Shown here piece by piece: positions 9,818-19,979 of a DNA stretch of 64,000 nucleotides. The stretch lies in assembly GCA_001661245.1 (NCBI GenBank), contig KV454016.1, positions 289,868-353,867 of the forward strand, in the 5' to 3' direction. Position numbers and translations under genes: made by a program. The stretch is from Pachysolen tannophilus NRRL Y-2460. Taxonomy: Eukaryota; Ascomycota; Pichiomycetes; Alaninales; Pachysolenaceae. Each line of letters begins with the position of its first letter. The first letter of the stretch is position 1. Below the pieces are notes generated by a model, which had not been told where the DNA came from, did not search any database, and saw only the letters and a program-made list of their open reading frames with translations.

Positions 9818-12364
9818 TTAAAAGTTATCTAATTCCAGCATGAGTTCCTTTTCCAACTCTTCGTCGTCTTCGCCGTCATCTCCATCATCTCCGTCGTGTT
9901 CATTGTCGCCATCAACACGATCATGAGCGCCATTGTTGCTGTCATCATTCTCGTCATTCTCGTCATTGTTGACCTTGTTGACAACGTTAATGTTGTTGAT
10001 TTTGGAATCTCCATTAACACTAGATGATCTTACTTTTTTTTCATCTTTTGCCTCGCTGTGATCGGTCTCATTTTCTTCGCCTTCTCTTTTTCTTTTCTTT
10101 ATATTTGGAATATCTTCAATTTCAGCTTCAGCTTCCTCATCCTCATCCGAAGAACTTATTAAATCCTTCATTTCAGCACCAAATTCACTCCAATCAATTC
10201 CGCCAATGAAATCAGTATCAGTATTTTGTAGTTGATCGGATTTAATATTTTCTGTTTTAACTGTTGGATTTTTCAGTAAATAATCATCAACTTCCTCTTT
10301 AGATAAAATACCATCAACTTCAACTAAATAATCATCTTCTGGAACTTGTTCCCATAAGGCAATACATTTAAACAACCAGTCTGGGTGAACTACTTTTACC
10401 TCTGGATTCAAAGTCTTTGCTAACCTTACTTTGAAAGTTCCTCCTGTTCGACAAATAATATGTGTCACCGAATCAATATAATTGGGTACAACACTTGCAC
10501 CAAATGATCTAGCCCATATTACAATATCTGCAGAATCTAATCTAGTTCCTAAAGGTAATATACCGCTGAATAAAAAAACACATTCATTGAAAACAAATTT
10601 TTTCATTTCAGTCATTATATCTTTGACATCAGGCGGCTGATTTTTATGAGCTTCAAACTCAAAATAAAATTCATTATGAACTCTAACTAAAGCTTGTAAT
10701 AAACTTTCCAACTCAGTATCATCATCGTATAATAAATTTCTACTATTATCCTGATCACCATTTATGTTAATTGCTTCAAATCCATTATTCTTATTTTCCG
10801 TGTTGTTATCTTTACCAACTTCTTGATCTTCATCATTGATAATACTAACATCACTACTATTACTAGTATTATTATTGTTATGAGCGCTAACACCACCACT
10901 GCTGCTACTATTGGTAGAAACCGTAGATTCTTTTGAATCCAATATTCTATCCAAATCATGTTGTAATTTTGCCAATGGTCTTTCATGTTGTTGTTGCTCT
11001 AAAGACGCACTACGTTCAGATGACTGCACTGCTAATAAATCAGCATTATCTTCTCCTCCACCCAATGCTAGTATTCTATCAACAGGTGAATTAGACGCTG
11101 TTGATAATATTGTGGAACCTTCATCATTTTCCGCATCACTTGAATCTCCGGCGTTTGTATCATCTTCAATTATTTCGTTATGTTCTGAATGTTCTCCAGC
11201 ACTATCGCTTTCACTATCATCGGAGATGGCTTCTTCATTTCCAATATTATTACTACTATATTGTTGTAATTCTTTTGCAGCATTTATTTTTTCTTCCAAA
11301 TCTGCAACTGATTTTCTTCTCTTTGAAGGTCCCAATAATGTATTTTGCCTTGGTAAAAAAGAAGAATTGATATCTCCAATTCCAACGAAAAAATCATATG
11401 GTATTACTTTGATCAAATTGGGGCTCCAATTCCAAACATCACCTCTATCATCAATAACTACAACCATTGATTGGTCAACTGGGAACAACCTTTTCAAAGA
11501 TTTTTGTGTAAGAGATCCACTTTCATCTCTTGATAATATTCTATCACTAAAATATTTACCATCAGGATCTATTATTTTGGCAATATTTTTAGCATATGCT
11601 CTTGTTGCCATTGTATATATGTGCATTTCATATCTTTCAGAAATTTTTTCTAAAAAATTTTTTAAACCAGGTCTTAATTTAACATAATACCAACATATAC
11701 TCGGAGGAGGTTTAGGTCCTGTATAACCTAATGGAAGTACAACTGATTCTTCTAATGCAAATTGTTGTACATCTTTAACAGCTTCATAATTAGGGTTACT
11801 AGGATCATTTTTCCATTCTCCAACCGTTGGATCCACTGTGGCATGAATTACCGTTTGATCCAAATCTACAACTAAAATTAATTTTTCTTCTTTTAATAAT
11901 CTTTTACTAGAAATTTGTTCCAATTTTTCAGCTTCATCCATTGAAACTTTTAAATTTGATGACCCACCATAAGACATGGTCACCTGCGCTCTATCCTGAT
12001 AATTATAACCCAAATAATCTATTTCTTCCAAATCTGCACCACATAAGGCACATAACCCACCATATTGAATAGAATGCTTACAAGGTTCCAAAATAGTTGC
12101 AATTTCTTGTTCTGAATGAATAATCTCATCTCCAGGTTGAACTTTCACCTCCTTGAGTTCTCCACTAACCGGTATTTCAAATGACCCACCAAATTCCTCT
12201 CTTACTTTTTTATCAGAGTCCTTAGGATCCTCTCTATACTCCCAATACTTATATTTTAATACAGTAGTATGTTTATCTATATGCTCATTTGGTTTCATCA
12301 ACACAGATACAACTACAACCGGAAATGGAACCGACTTAGGCAACTTTATACTTGTAGTAGACAT
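9818..12364 (-). CDS. FCP1: FCP1, RNA polymerase II CTD phosphatase
   Basis: This nuclear Ser/Thr phosphatase removes phosphate from the C-terminal repeat of Rpb1 so that RNA polymerase II can be recycled. The protein is 848 aa. The N-terminal domain has a Cys pair (CALCGAD region, residues 105-111). The FCPH/HAD phosphatase domain carries the signature DLDQT at residues 167-171 (nucleophile D167, acid/base D169), then LRPGLKNFL and IDDRGDVW. An acidic, Ser/Asn-rich linker separates it from a BRCT domain at about residues 590-680 (VVHPDWLFKC). The C-terminal tail is very acidic, as in Fcp1 proteins that bind TFIIF and TFIIB. The start is the first ATG (12364). It lies in a run of five minus-strand genes with separate spacers. 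Confidence 0.95.
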   Translation of the reverse strand: MSTTSIKLPKSVPFPVVVVSVLMKPNEHIDKHTTVLKYKYWEYREDPKDSDKKVREEFGGSFEIPVSGELKEVKVQPGDEIIHSEQEIATILEPCKHSIQYGGLCALCGADLEEIDYLGYNYQDRAQVTMSYGGSSNLKVSMDEAEKLEQISSKRLLKEEKLILVVDLDQTVIHATVDPTVGEWKNDPSNPNYEAVKDVQQFALEESVVLPLGYTGPKPPPSICWYYVKLRPGLKNFLEKISERYEMHIYTMATRAYAKNIAKIIDPDGKYFSDRILSRDESGSLTQKSLKRLFPVDQSMVVVIDDRGDVWNWSPNLIKVIPYDFFVGIGDINSSFLPRQNTLLGPSKRRKSVADLEEKINAAKELQQYSSNNIGNEEAISDDSESDSAGEHSEHNEIIEDDTNAGDSSDAENDEGSTILSTASNSPVDRILALGGGEDNADLLAVQSSERSASLEQQQHERPLAKLQHDLDRILDSKESTVSTNSSSSGGVSAHNNNNTSNSSDVSIINDEDQEVGKDNNTENKNNGFEAININGDQDNSRNLLYDDDTELESLLQALVRVHNEFYFEFEAHKNQPPDVKDIMTEMKKFVFNECVFLFSGILPLGTRLDSADIVIWARSFGASVVPNYIDSVTHIICRTGGTFKVRLAKTLNPEVKVVHPDWLFKCIALWEQVPEDDYLVEVDGILSKEEVDDYLLKNPTVKTENIKSDQLQNTDTDFIGGIDWSEFGAEMKDLISSSDEDEEAEAEIEDIPNIKKRKREGEENETDHSEAKDEKKVRSSSVNGDSKINNINVVNKVNNDENDENDDSNNGAHDRVDGDNEHDGDDGDDGEDDEELEKELMLELDNF

Positions 12365-12435
12365 TATCTATTTCTGCTCATGTAACAATTTCACTGATGC
12401 TACCTCAAACAAAAGATATGAATATTCAATCTATC

Positions 12436-12472
<37 letters not shown>

Positions 12473-12952
12473 CAGTATTATTTATCATTATATTTTATTA
12501 TTTAGCAATTCGATAGAAAGACATCACTTCAAGGTTGAGTCGTTCGGACACGACCGTTTTTAAGGTCACCATTTTTCCAACCATCATCATCAACGGTAAG
12601 AAGTGATAAATAACAGAGCTATTGGGTGCCATTGATAGTAGCAAAAAGTATAGAAAGATAGAGGAGATGAATATGTATTGTCTACAGTTAATTATTTTAT
12701 CCGTAGTAGTTTTGTAAAAAATGATACAAGCTTGAGAAGTAAAAATAAAAAAATACTTGAAAGAAAAGAAACGTAGTTTGAGCTTGTTGCAAGAAAAATA
12801 ACAATAGATAATAAAAAAACACACTTAAAAAAAGAAATAAAAGACCCTTCCATTAGTTCTTATTAGAGTTTATGGATAACCTAAAAAAAAAAAAATTAAC
12901 AAAAAAAAACAGAAAAAAAAAAGGAAAATTAAAAAAACCAATCAAGTCTAAG
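12365..12952. other. Intergenic, FCP1 promoter / GCR1_C gene 3' end
   Basis: This 588-bp spacer has a TA run at 12440-12469 and A-runs at 12882-12930 near the 3' end of the next gene. No gene, RNA or clear regulatory site is visible. Confidence 0.5.
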
Positions 12953-14293
12953 TTAACGGCCATTGGAATAACAGTACTCTTTGAACTCTTCCTCCGAGGG
13001 CATATTAAACTGAAGCCATCTAAAATTCTTATTGCCATTCCCTGCGCAGTAATGTTCGAGAAATTTCAAGCCCAACTCTTTGTCTTCGAGTTTTTCTAAA
13101 AACTTATAAAAATTTAATCTATTGGTATACTGTTTGGAAATTGTATGGTTTGCGCCTCCTCTCCATCTTGTCTTGTATTTTTGTTCCAATTGCCTCACTG
13201 AAGGTTGTCCATTCAAGCCGACTTCATATTCCAGCCATGCTTCTGCAATACTAATTTTTGAAGGTTGGGATAAGATATATAGTGGTTCTTGGTCTTTATA
13301 ATTTTTCTTTTTTTTCAAAACTGGTTCATCTTCCGTTGAAGTAGGTTCGGAAGACTGCCTTCTTGCTCTTTGCATTAGGTGGTGTTGCTGCTGCACTTGC
13401 TGGTGTTGTTGCAGTTGTTGTTGTTGTTGTTGTTGCTGATGTGGTTTATTAGAAGATGGTGGATTTGAAAGTTGTTGAACCATTGGAGAGCCATCGACGC
13501 TATTAGAAGTTACAGGTCTTATCTGTTGGTGTTGTTGGTGTTGATTTTGTTGATGCTGGTGCTGTTTTTGTCTTTTTCGAGAAGTAGCAGCTGCAGCTGC
13601 CACTGTTGGGATATCGGAAACATTAGGAGCAGTTGGAGTAGCCGTGTTAGTGGTAGGAATACTATAACCCCTATTTGATGTCGGAATGTGATTTTGACCA
13701 CTATTAGTCCTATTTACATGAACACCATTTCCCGACAAACCTCCAACATTGTTATTATTGTTATTGTTATTACTATTACTATTGCTGTTGTTGCTGCTGC
13801 CACCACTACCACCACTACCACTACCATTTCCACCGCTATTACTGTTGTTGTTACTGCCATCATTATCAAGAGCAGAGCCATCAAGGTATAAGTTATCATT
13901 CAAGACATTTGAATCCACTAAATTAGCAAAACCAACCAATTTCCTGAATTCATCATTTCTCTTCTGTCTTTCATTTTCATTCAACCCTGGAGAACTATTA
14001 TTCAAAGAACTCAAAGTATACAAGTTGATCTTATTTGTGATTTCAATTTGCTTTGATAGCTTGTGTATACTATCACCTATCGATTTAAAACCTTCCTTTA
14101 ACGTGGTGGTCAATAAATCAAAATTTGTACTTTGCTGTGTAGTATTATAATGCGTATAACTAGTCAAACTTCTTAAATTATTATTTAAAATCGATATATT
14201 CTGATTCAATGAATCTATATTCAACTGCTGCTGGAATTGAGTAGCAGTATTCGGATTACTGGGTGCAGGATCTTGTCTATAATTTGGAAACAT
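12953..14293 (-). CDS. Transcription factor with GCR1_C (Gcr1/Msn1/Hot1-type) DNA-binding domain
   Basis: This 446-aa protein has an N-terminal Gln/Asn-rich region with a short coiled-coil-like segment (residues 25-90). Long Asn, Ser and Gly runs follow, then Gln/His runs near 245-310. The C-terminal domain at about residues 335-440 contains ISIAEAWLEYEVG, QKYKTRWR and HYCAGNGNKNFRWLQF-type blocks. I recognise it as the GCR1_C fold shared by yeast Gcr1, Msn1 and Hot1, which bind DNA to control glycolytic, invasive-growth or osmotic-stress genes. Which of these it corresponds to cannot be told from the domain alone. The ATG at 14293 is the first in frame. Overlapping frames on both strands give spurious repeat-coded ORFs. 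Confidence 0.85.
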   Translation of the reverse strand: MFPNYRQDPAPSNPNTATQFQQQLNIDSLNQNISILNNNLRSLTSYTHYNTTQQSTNFDLLTTTLKEGFKSIGDSIHKLSKQIEITNKINLYTLSSLNNSSPGLNENERQKRNDEFRKLVGFANLVDSNVLNDNLYLDGSALDNDGSNNNSNSGGNGSGSGGSGGSSNNSNSNSNNNNNNNNVGGLSGNGVHVNRTNSGQNHIPTSNRGYSIPTTNTATPTAPNVSDIPTVAAAAATSRKRQKQHQHQQNQHQQHQQIRPVTSNSVDGSPMVQQLSNPPSSNKPHQQQQQQQQLQQHQQVQQQHHLMQRARRQSSEPTSTEDEPVLKKKKNYKDQEPLYILSQPSKISIAEAWLEYEVGLNGQPSVRQLEQKYKTRWRGGANHTISKQYTNRLNFYKFLEKLEDKELGLKFLEHYCAGNGNKNFRWLQFNMPSEEEFKEYCYSNGR

Positions 14294-14780
14294 GTCTTAA
14301 TAATATATTATCAATCAATATCTTTTAATTCAAATCTTCACTTTCAAACTACAAAACCAAAAAACAAAAAAGAAAAAAAACAAAAGAACGACCAACAATC
14401 CTCTTATGCTGATGGCGCCTACCCCGTCTTCTAATGATATCCAATCTATCTTCTAGTTAAAAAGAATTTATTGATAACAAATTGTTTTGTTTATTCAAAT
14501 CGGAAAATAAAATTCTTGTTCTGAAATTTCATCAAAAAAATTTTCTCAGAAAGAACGTTCTTTTAGGCGAGTTGAAATACTACCGAAGTTGATGATGATG
14601 AAGATGAAATTAAACATTAATAAGCACAAAGCAGTTAATACAAGATGATTCTCAAGAAATTAGTGGAAGAAAGAGAAATAGGAAGAGTAGAAACAATAAT
14701 CCAATGCCAATTAAATCCCAATTCTTTTATAGGGGAAAGGCCACCAAAAAAGAAAAAGAACATAAACACAAGAAACGCAC

Positions 14781-14811
<31 letters not shown>

Positions 14812-14872
14812 AAATAACTTTATAACCTTACTAGAACTAGGTAACTAACTAATCTCTGGTGGTTGTCTTTCT
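14294..14872. other. Intergenic, GCR1_C gene promoter / DSK2 3' end
   Basis: This 579-bp spacer includes ATGGCGCCT at 14412-14420, a 9-mer that also occurs at 19511-19519. A long A-run (14780-14809) lies close to the DSK2 3' end. Nothing else stands out. Confidence 0.5.
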
Positions 14873-16156
14873 TTAGATATCTCCACTTAATAAAACTTCA
14901 ACTGCACCTTGAACCGAACCACCGCTTCTTCTTAAAGCTCTAACGTTTCTATCGAAATCGCTGAACCCCATATCATTCAACTGACGCAACTGTGTTTCGT
15001 ATCTTTCTTCTGGGGGTCTGTTATCTGTTTCAACAGGAGCTGAGCCTGCCGCGCCAGCTCCACTTCCTAAGAGCATACCCATCAACTCCGGATTTAAAAA
15101 AGGGTTAGCATCTGCTGAACCAGAACCAGCACCAGAACCAGCACCTCCAGCACCAAAGTTTCCACCGGCAAGCAAACTGGCAAACGGGTTAGCTTGCGCA
15201 GAAGGCGTACCGTTAGGGAACAATGCTGCAAATGGGTTGGCTGCTGCTGCTGCCGATGATGCTGATGCTGATGATGCTTGCCCCAGAAGCGGAGAGTTGG
15301 TGTTGTTGGCCGAACCTTCTCTACTCTCGTTGGAATTTGAGTCGGTATTCGCATTAGCACCTGTTGGACCTGGAGCAGGGAATGGTGTGGTAGATCCTCC
15401 GCTTCCTCCAAGACCTCCTCCTAACCCGCCTAGGGTACGATTCATTTGCATCATTTGTCTCATCATTTGAGGGTTTGTCAACATTTGTCTCATGTAATCA
15501 CTTTGTAACATCTCTCTGGCCATTGGACCCATCGACCTCAACTGCGGAGACTGCTGTATCAAAAAATCCAACATCTGAGGATCAGATAGCATCTGTTGCA
15601 TTGCAGCTTGCATTCCTGGACTTTCCAACATTTCAGATAATTGATTTTCATCTGGTAATGAATCCATACCACCATCCGCACCAAACATCGACAGTGAAGG
15701 CATCGGAACATTATAACCAGCATACCTAGCACCTGTTAACCCAGCTAAGGGATTAAAAGCACCAGTACCCGCAGCAATATTTGAAGGAGCAGATGTAGAT
15801 GAATCTGTATTGCCTGATGATTGCAGTCCAGCTGTTCTCGATCCTGTATTAGTACCCGATAAAGATGAACTTGTCCCAGCACCAGAGCCAGCACCAGAAC
15901 CAGAACCAGTACCAGCACTCTTAACAAGATGAATCGTATGCCCAGACTGGATCTTATAACTAGCTACCGTATCTGCATCTTTCAAAACTCTACCTGAATA
16001 TATTAATCTCTGTCTATCAGTTGGAACATCTGCTTCATGTGAAATTTTTTCCTTAAGCTCTGCAATGGTAAGAGACGGCAACACCGTTAACGAATACTTC
16101 TTATCACCAGATGACTTGATTGTAATCGTGATCTCTTCATTCGTTTGATCGGCCAT
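14873..16156 (-). CDS. DSK2: DSK2, ubiquilin-family ubiquitin receptor
   Basis: This shuttle protein links ubiquitylated substrates to the proteasome and acts in ER-associated degradation and spindle pole duplication. It is 427 aa (yeast Dsk2 is 373). An N-terminal ubiquitin-like domain lies at about residues 7-80 (RQRLIYSGRVLKD). A Gly/Ser/Ala linker follows, then STI1-type repeats at about 165-240 with many Met and Gln (MLSDPQMLDFLI). Another Gly/Ala/Asn-rich linker leads to a C-terminal UBA domain at about 385-425 (LRQLNDMGFSDFDRNVRAL). All three expected domains are present and in order. The start codon at 16156 precedes the ubiquitin-like domain directly. Confidence 0.95.
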   Translation of the reverse strand: MADQTNEEITITIKSSGDKKYSLTVLPSLTIAELKEKISHEADVPTDRQRLIYSGRVLKDADTVASYKIQSGHTIHLVKSAGTGSGSGAGSGAGTSSSLSGTNTGSRTAGLQSSGNTDSSTSAPSNIAAGTGAFNPLAGLTGARYAGYNVPMPSLSMFGADGGMDSLPDENQLSEMLESPGMQAAMQQMLSDPQMLDFLIQQSPQLRSMGPMAREMLQSDYMRQMLTNPQMMRQMMQMNRTLGGLGGGLGGSGGSTTPFPAPGPTGANANTDSNSNESREGSANNTNSPLLGQASSASASSAAAAANPFAALFPNGTPSAQANPFASLLAGGNFGAGGAGSGAGSGSADANPFLNPELMGMLLGSGAGAAGSAPVETDNRPPEERYETQLRQLNDMGFSDFDRNVRALRRSGGSVQGAVEVLLSGDI

Positions 16157-16603
16157 ATTTCCTGATTATCAATATCTTTCTTTTCTTCTACTTCTTCTTC
16201 AATAAAAATAGAAAAGCAAAAGTTGAAAAAGTTGAAAAGTTGAAAAAAAAAAATTTTTTTTTATTTTCTTTCAAACAGAATTAATTAGAAAAATCCAAGA
16301 AATACACAATTCTGTTGAACAAATCAAACAATTATTTATTGAAATAGATTTTAATATCTTTATTGCTCTTTTTTAAAGACCTTTCTTTATCTATTCCTTC
16401 TGTTGATTATCACCAAATAACAATCAACGATTTTTTTACAAAAAATAAGGAAAAAAAGACGCTCAAGCTTTTACGTGTCAACAGAATGGAAGATTCTGGT
16501 GCAAATGGTTTTACAAAATGGTTAACTAATTGATTGATTGATTGATTGATAAGATTATATATATACAAAAAGAAAAGAAAGAAAAAAACAAAAATTGATA
16601 AAG
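16157..16603. other. Intergenic, DSK2 promoter / OCT1 3' end
   Basis: This 447-bp spacer contains short repeats AAAGTTGAAAAGTTG at 16216-16240 and GATT repeats at 16532-16550. I see no gene or RNA. Confidence 0.5.
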
Positions 16604-19030
16604 TTAAAGATCACTAGCATTACCTATGATTTCCATTGCTTGGGAATCACCTCTTTTTAATCTAGGATCATCCAAAGCTTCTGAAAGTAGTTCCCAAGGG
16701 TTTTTAGAACCACCCCATTTTAATACATTATTTTTAAATTTTTCACCATTTTCTCTTGATAATGGGTCTTTTTCAAAAAGATGTTGCCAAATTTTTGATG
16801 CGATTGCTCTATCGAATAAATATGAATAATAGAAGGATCCATAAGAAAATAAATGACCAAATTTTCCTGGCCAATTTGATTCTAAATCAGCAAAAACTTT
16901 TAATTTTTTTTCTAATTGATGATATATATCAACACTATTAAAATTTTTATCAAATACAATATTTGAATGTAAGATTTGATCTAATAATGCCATTTTAATT
17001 TGTCCAAAAATTTCATAATTTTTTAAAAAATTACTATCTTGTTGATAACTTTCTAATAATTTTAAAGGTAATTTTTCATTTGTTTCATGATGTCTTGCAA
17101 AACTAGTTAATACTCTTGGATCTCTTGCAAAATGTTCCATTAAGATTGATGGTAATTCAACAAAATCAGTAGCACAACGGGTTCCACTGACATTATGTAA
17201 ATTTGTTCTACCCAACATTGAATGCATTGCATGACCCATTTCATGGAAAAGTGTTTCAACTTGATATAACGATAATAATGTTTTTCTTGTTGATTGATCT
17301 GGTGCAAAACAACAAACTAATGAAATAACTGGTAATTGAACTAATTCTCCCATACTTGTCTTATTTGTATGAATTGTTTTCAATTTTAAATTATAAACAT
17401 CATTTTTATTTAATTCTTCAGGATATATTTTTCTTGAACAACAAACGGTGAAATGTGCAGGATTTGAAGTCTTATTTGGTCTATAAAATAAATCAAGATA
17501 TATTATACCAATAAGACCTTCATTTTCAGATACAACATTAAATTTTCTAACATCAGGACTCCAACATTCACCTTCTTCAGTCTTTGCAGGAACTAATGAA
17601 ATTCCATAAATTGATTTAAATAAATTGGATAATCCTTGTACTACAGTTCCAACAGAGAAAAATGAAGAAATATCCAGAGTATTTGTTGATTTTTTTTTCA
17701 TCATATGTAATGTAGTTAAATAATCTCTATCCCAAGGTTTTACTGATGAAATAATTTCTTCATCTGATGCACTTGGATTTGAATTTTTTTGATATTTATA
17801 TAAAATTTTAATTTCTTTCAAGACATCATCATGAATTTGTTTTAATAATTTTTGTAAAAAAGACATTACATTATCAGGAGTCTTTGCCATTTTTTCTTCT
17901 AATTGATAATGTGAATAACTTGGTTGTTTTAATAAATGTGCCAATACTCCTCTATATTTAATAAAAGATTCTAATAATTGAATTTGTTCATCTGGTGTTT
18001 GATGTAAAGTTAACCATATTTTTTTCCTTACTTCTTCATTTTTTGAAGTTCTTAATATATCAAATGGTATTCTACCATAAGTTGAAATTTTATAATAACC
18101 TTTTGAATTTTTTTTCAATAAATCTTTAAAAGAAGGATCAAGATCTGATAATTGTTCTTCTTTAACCAAAATATGATCTTTACCACTATTACTTACACCA
18201 TTAATGAAATGTTGCCCCACTAATGATATATGTTGACTTAATTCTACAAAATTTGCCTTTGTTTGTTCATCCATATTAATTCCTGATTTTAAAAAATCGG
18301 TTAATAATAAATTACCAACAGAAAGTTCTTCTTGTGATAATTTTTTATAAATTTCTGGAGTTTTCAATACATGATCTAATTTTTCATAAAGTGAAGAACA
18401 AGTATTTAAAACATTCATATATTGATATAATTCTTCATGACATTCTTGAGCAGCATTTACAAAACTTTTGTTTGGATGAACAAATCTAACAAATTCCAGT
18501 AAATCTATAGCTCTACATAAAATATCACTCAATCTATCCAAATTTCTAATAAAACTTTGATAACCTTCAGGAGAATTATCATTGATAATATGATCAACCA
18601 ATAATTTGGCTTTTTCCAATGATTCAAATGCATATTCTTTTAAACCTTTTGGAGTTTTCAAATATGGATTTTGAAACAAACCAGATGAATTTGCAGATGC
18701 ATTAAAATTGAAAAATGAAGCAGATTTAGTTGAAGATTCATTAAATTTATGCCAAAAAGTTTCATCATCAAAAACTTTCCTAAGAACTTGATCTTGATTA
18801 TCCAACAGATTCTTTAATAACAGCAGTCTAGAATCTTCACCATTATTCTCAGACTTAATAGGCGGTGGAGCATTCGAACTCAGCGGCTTGATATCCAAAT
18901 GACTACTCAAAGACTTTGGCCCCGTCAAAACATACCTTCTCGGTATATATATTATATTCGATTTATAATGATGATTCAAAGTAGAAGCAGAAACCCATTT
19001 CCTAAAAATATGCGATTTTTTCAAAAACAT
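16604..19030 (-). CDS. OCT1: OCT1, mitochondrial intermediate peptidase
   Basis: This is a matrix zinc metalloprotease of the M3 family that removes an octapeptide from imported precursors after the first processing cut. The protein is 808 aa (yeast Oct1 is 772). The N terminus is basic and free of acidic residues for the first 40 positions, fitting a mitochondrial presequence. The zinc site HEMGH lies at residues 596-600 (first His codon 17245-17243), with the third ligand Glu in the DFVELPSILMEHF block about 25 residues later. Family blocks RCATDFVELPS and the C-terminal FGHLFSYGSFYYSYLFDR are present. It is divergent from the dioxygenase gene at 19980. Confidence 0.95.
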   Translation of the reverse strand: MFLKKSHIFRKWVSASTLNHHYKSNIIYIPRRYVLTGPKSLSSHLDIKPLSSNAPPPIKSENNGEDSRLLLLKNLLDNQDQVLRKVFDDETFWHKFNESSTKSASFFNFNASANSSGLFQNPYLKTPKGLKEYAFESLEKAKLLVDHIINDNSPEGYQSFIRNLDRLSDILCRAIDLLEFVRFVHPNKSFVNAAQECHEELYQYMNVLNTCSSLYEKLDHVLKTPEIYKKLSQEELSVGNLLLTDFLKSGINMDEQTKANFVELSQHISLVGQHFINGVSNSGKDHILVKEEQLSDLDPSFKDLLKKNSKGYYKISTYGRIPFDILRTSKNEEVRKKIWLTLHQTPDEQIQLLESFIKYRGVLAHLLKQPSYSHYQLEEKMAKTPDNVMSFLQKLLKQIHDDVLKEIKILYKYQKNSNPSASDEEIISSVKPWDRDYLTTLHMMKKKSTNTLDISSFFSVGTVVQGLSNLFKSIYGISLVPAKTEEGECWSPDVRKFNVVSENEGLIGIIYLDLFYRPNKTSNPAHFTVCCSRKIYPEELNKNDVYNLKLKTIHTNKTSMGELVQLPVISLVCCFAPDQSTRKTLLSLYQVETLFHEMGHAMHSMLGRTNLHNVSGTRCATDFVELPSILMEHFARDPRVLTSFARHHETNEKLPLKLLESYQQDSNFLKNYEIFGQIKMALLDQILHSNIVFDKNFNSVDIYHQLEKKLKVFADLESNWPGKFGHLFSYGSFYYSYLFDRAIASKIWQHLFEKDPLSRENGEKFKNNVLKWGGSKNPWELLSEALDDPRLKRGDSQAMEIIGNASDL

Positions 19031-19979
19031 GCTAAACTAAAACCGTAAATGCAAAAAAAAAAAAACAATAAATAAAAAAAAATCCCTCACTAACCTATTA
19101 TCAATATATCCATATATATATATAGATATACCGATGAATAAATAAAAAAACCCAATATATATATATATATATTTTATAGTTATATAATTATATATTGTGA
19201 TAACTCTCTGCTCATTATTACCCTTCATGGATATTTTAACTGACTGACTCTTAATAATTACTAGCTAACGATTGGTAATTTAATACACTACTTTTTGCAT
19301 TGCGAAAAAAAAGCAAAAAAAGAAAAATTACTTGATTCGTCATTTTGTGTTTTAAACACTACTTAAGTAATTTTGTTTCGTGAAAAAAAAAAATTTTACA
19401 TTTATGGAAGTAGTGCTTTTGGTATCAAAAAAAGAAAAAAAATTAATAATATCATATCAGAGGCTGTTGAAATTAGTTGATTTTTTCTTTATTTTTCAAG
19501 GGCTGTTAAAATGGCGCCTCAGTTTTGAATTTATGCACCTTTTATTGCATAATCTCTGCTTGTATGCATGTAAAAACTATGAAAGGTAGCAATGATATAG
19601 CTATATTATTGCTGTTTCTTTCTCATAATTTTTCATATTGTTGGTCCAAGATCCCACCCAACCAAGACTTATTTCTTGTGTTAGAGTAGTGTGTATTGCT
19701 GAGGTTGGTGGAGGGAGGGGAGGAAAAGGGGGTTGGTTTCTTTAGGTTTTTTTTAAGAAAAAAGTTCTTTTTTGTGCCACAGTCTAAGGTTTTTCTAAGA
19801 AATAAGTTGTACTTATTTAATTAATTTGTGTGGTTCTCAATTATGTATTTTTGTATTTTTGTTCGATATCCGATTTTATAGATAGAATAAGTAGGGGAAG
19901 TGGTAAAGAAAATGAAGTTATCAATTAATAATATTAATTATATTGTATTTTCTTTTTTTAAAATTAAGTATTAAACAAT
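19031..19979. promoter_or_regulatory. Divergent promoter region, OCT1 / JLP1-type dioxygenase
   Basis: This 949-bp spacer has a TA run at 19157-19172, an A-run at 19382-19391, two GGCTGTT words at about 19462 and 19501, ATGGCGCCT at 19511-19519, and a G-rich block at 19706-19735 (GGAGGGAGGGG and AAAAGGGGG). I see no CACGTG sulfur-control box. No gene is supported. Confidence 0.5.

Noticed and set aside
10911-11687. 258-codon plus-strand frame inside FCP1
   Set aside because: It overlaps the FCP1 phosphatase domain in antisense; FCP1 has clear family motifs and this frame has none.
13472-14150. Several plus-strand frames inside the GCR1_C gene
   Set aside because: They come from trinucleotide repeats read in antisense (Leu, Thr or Val runs).
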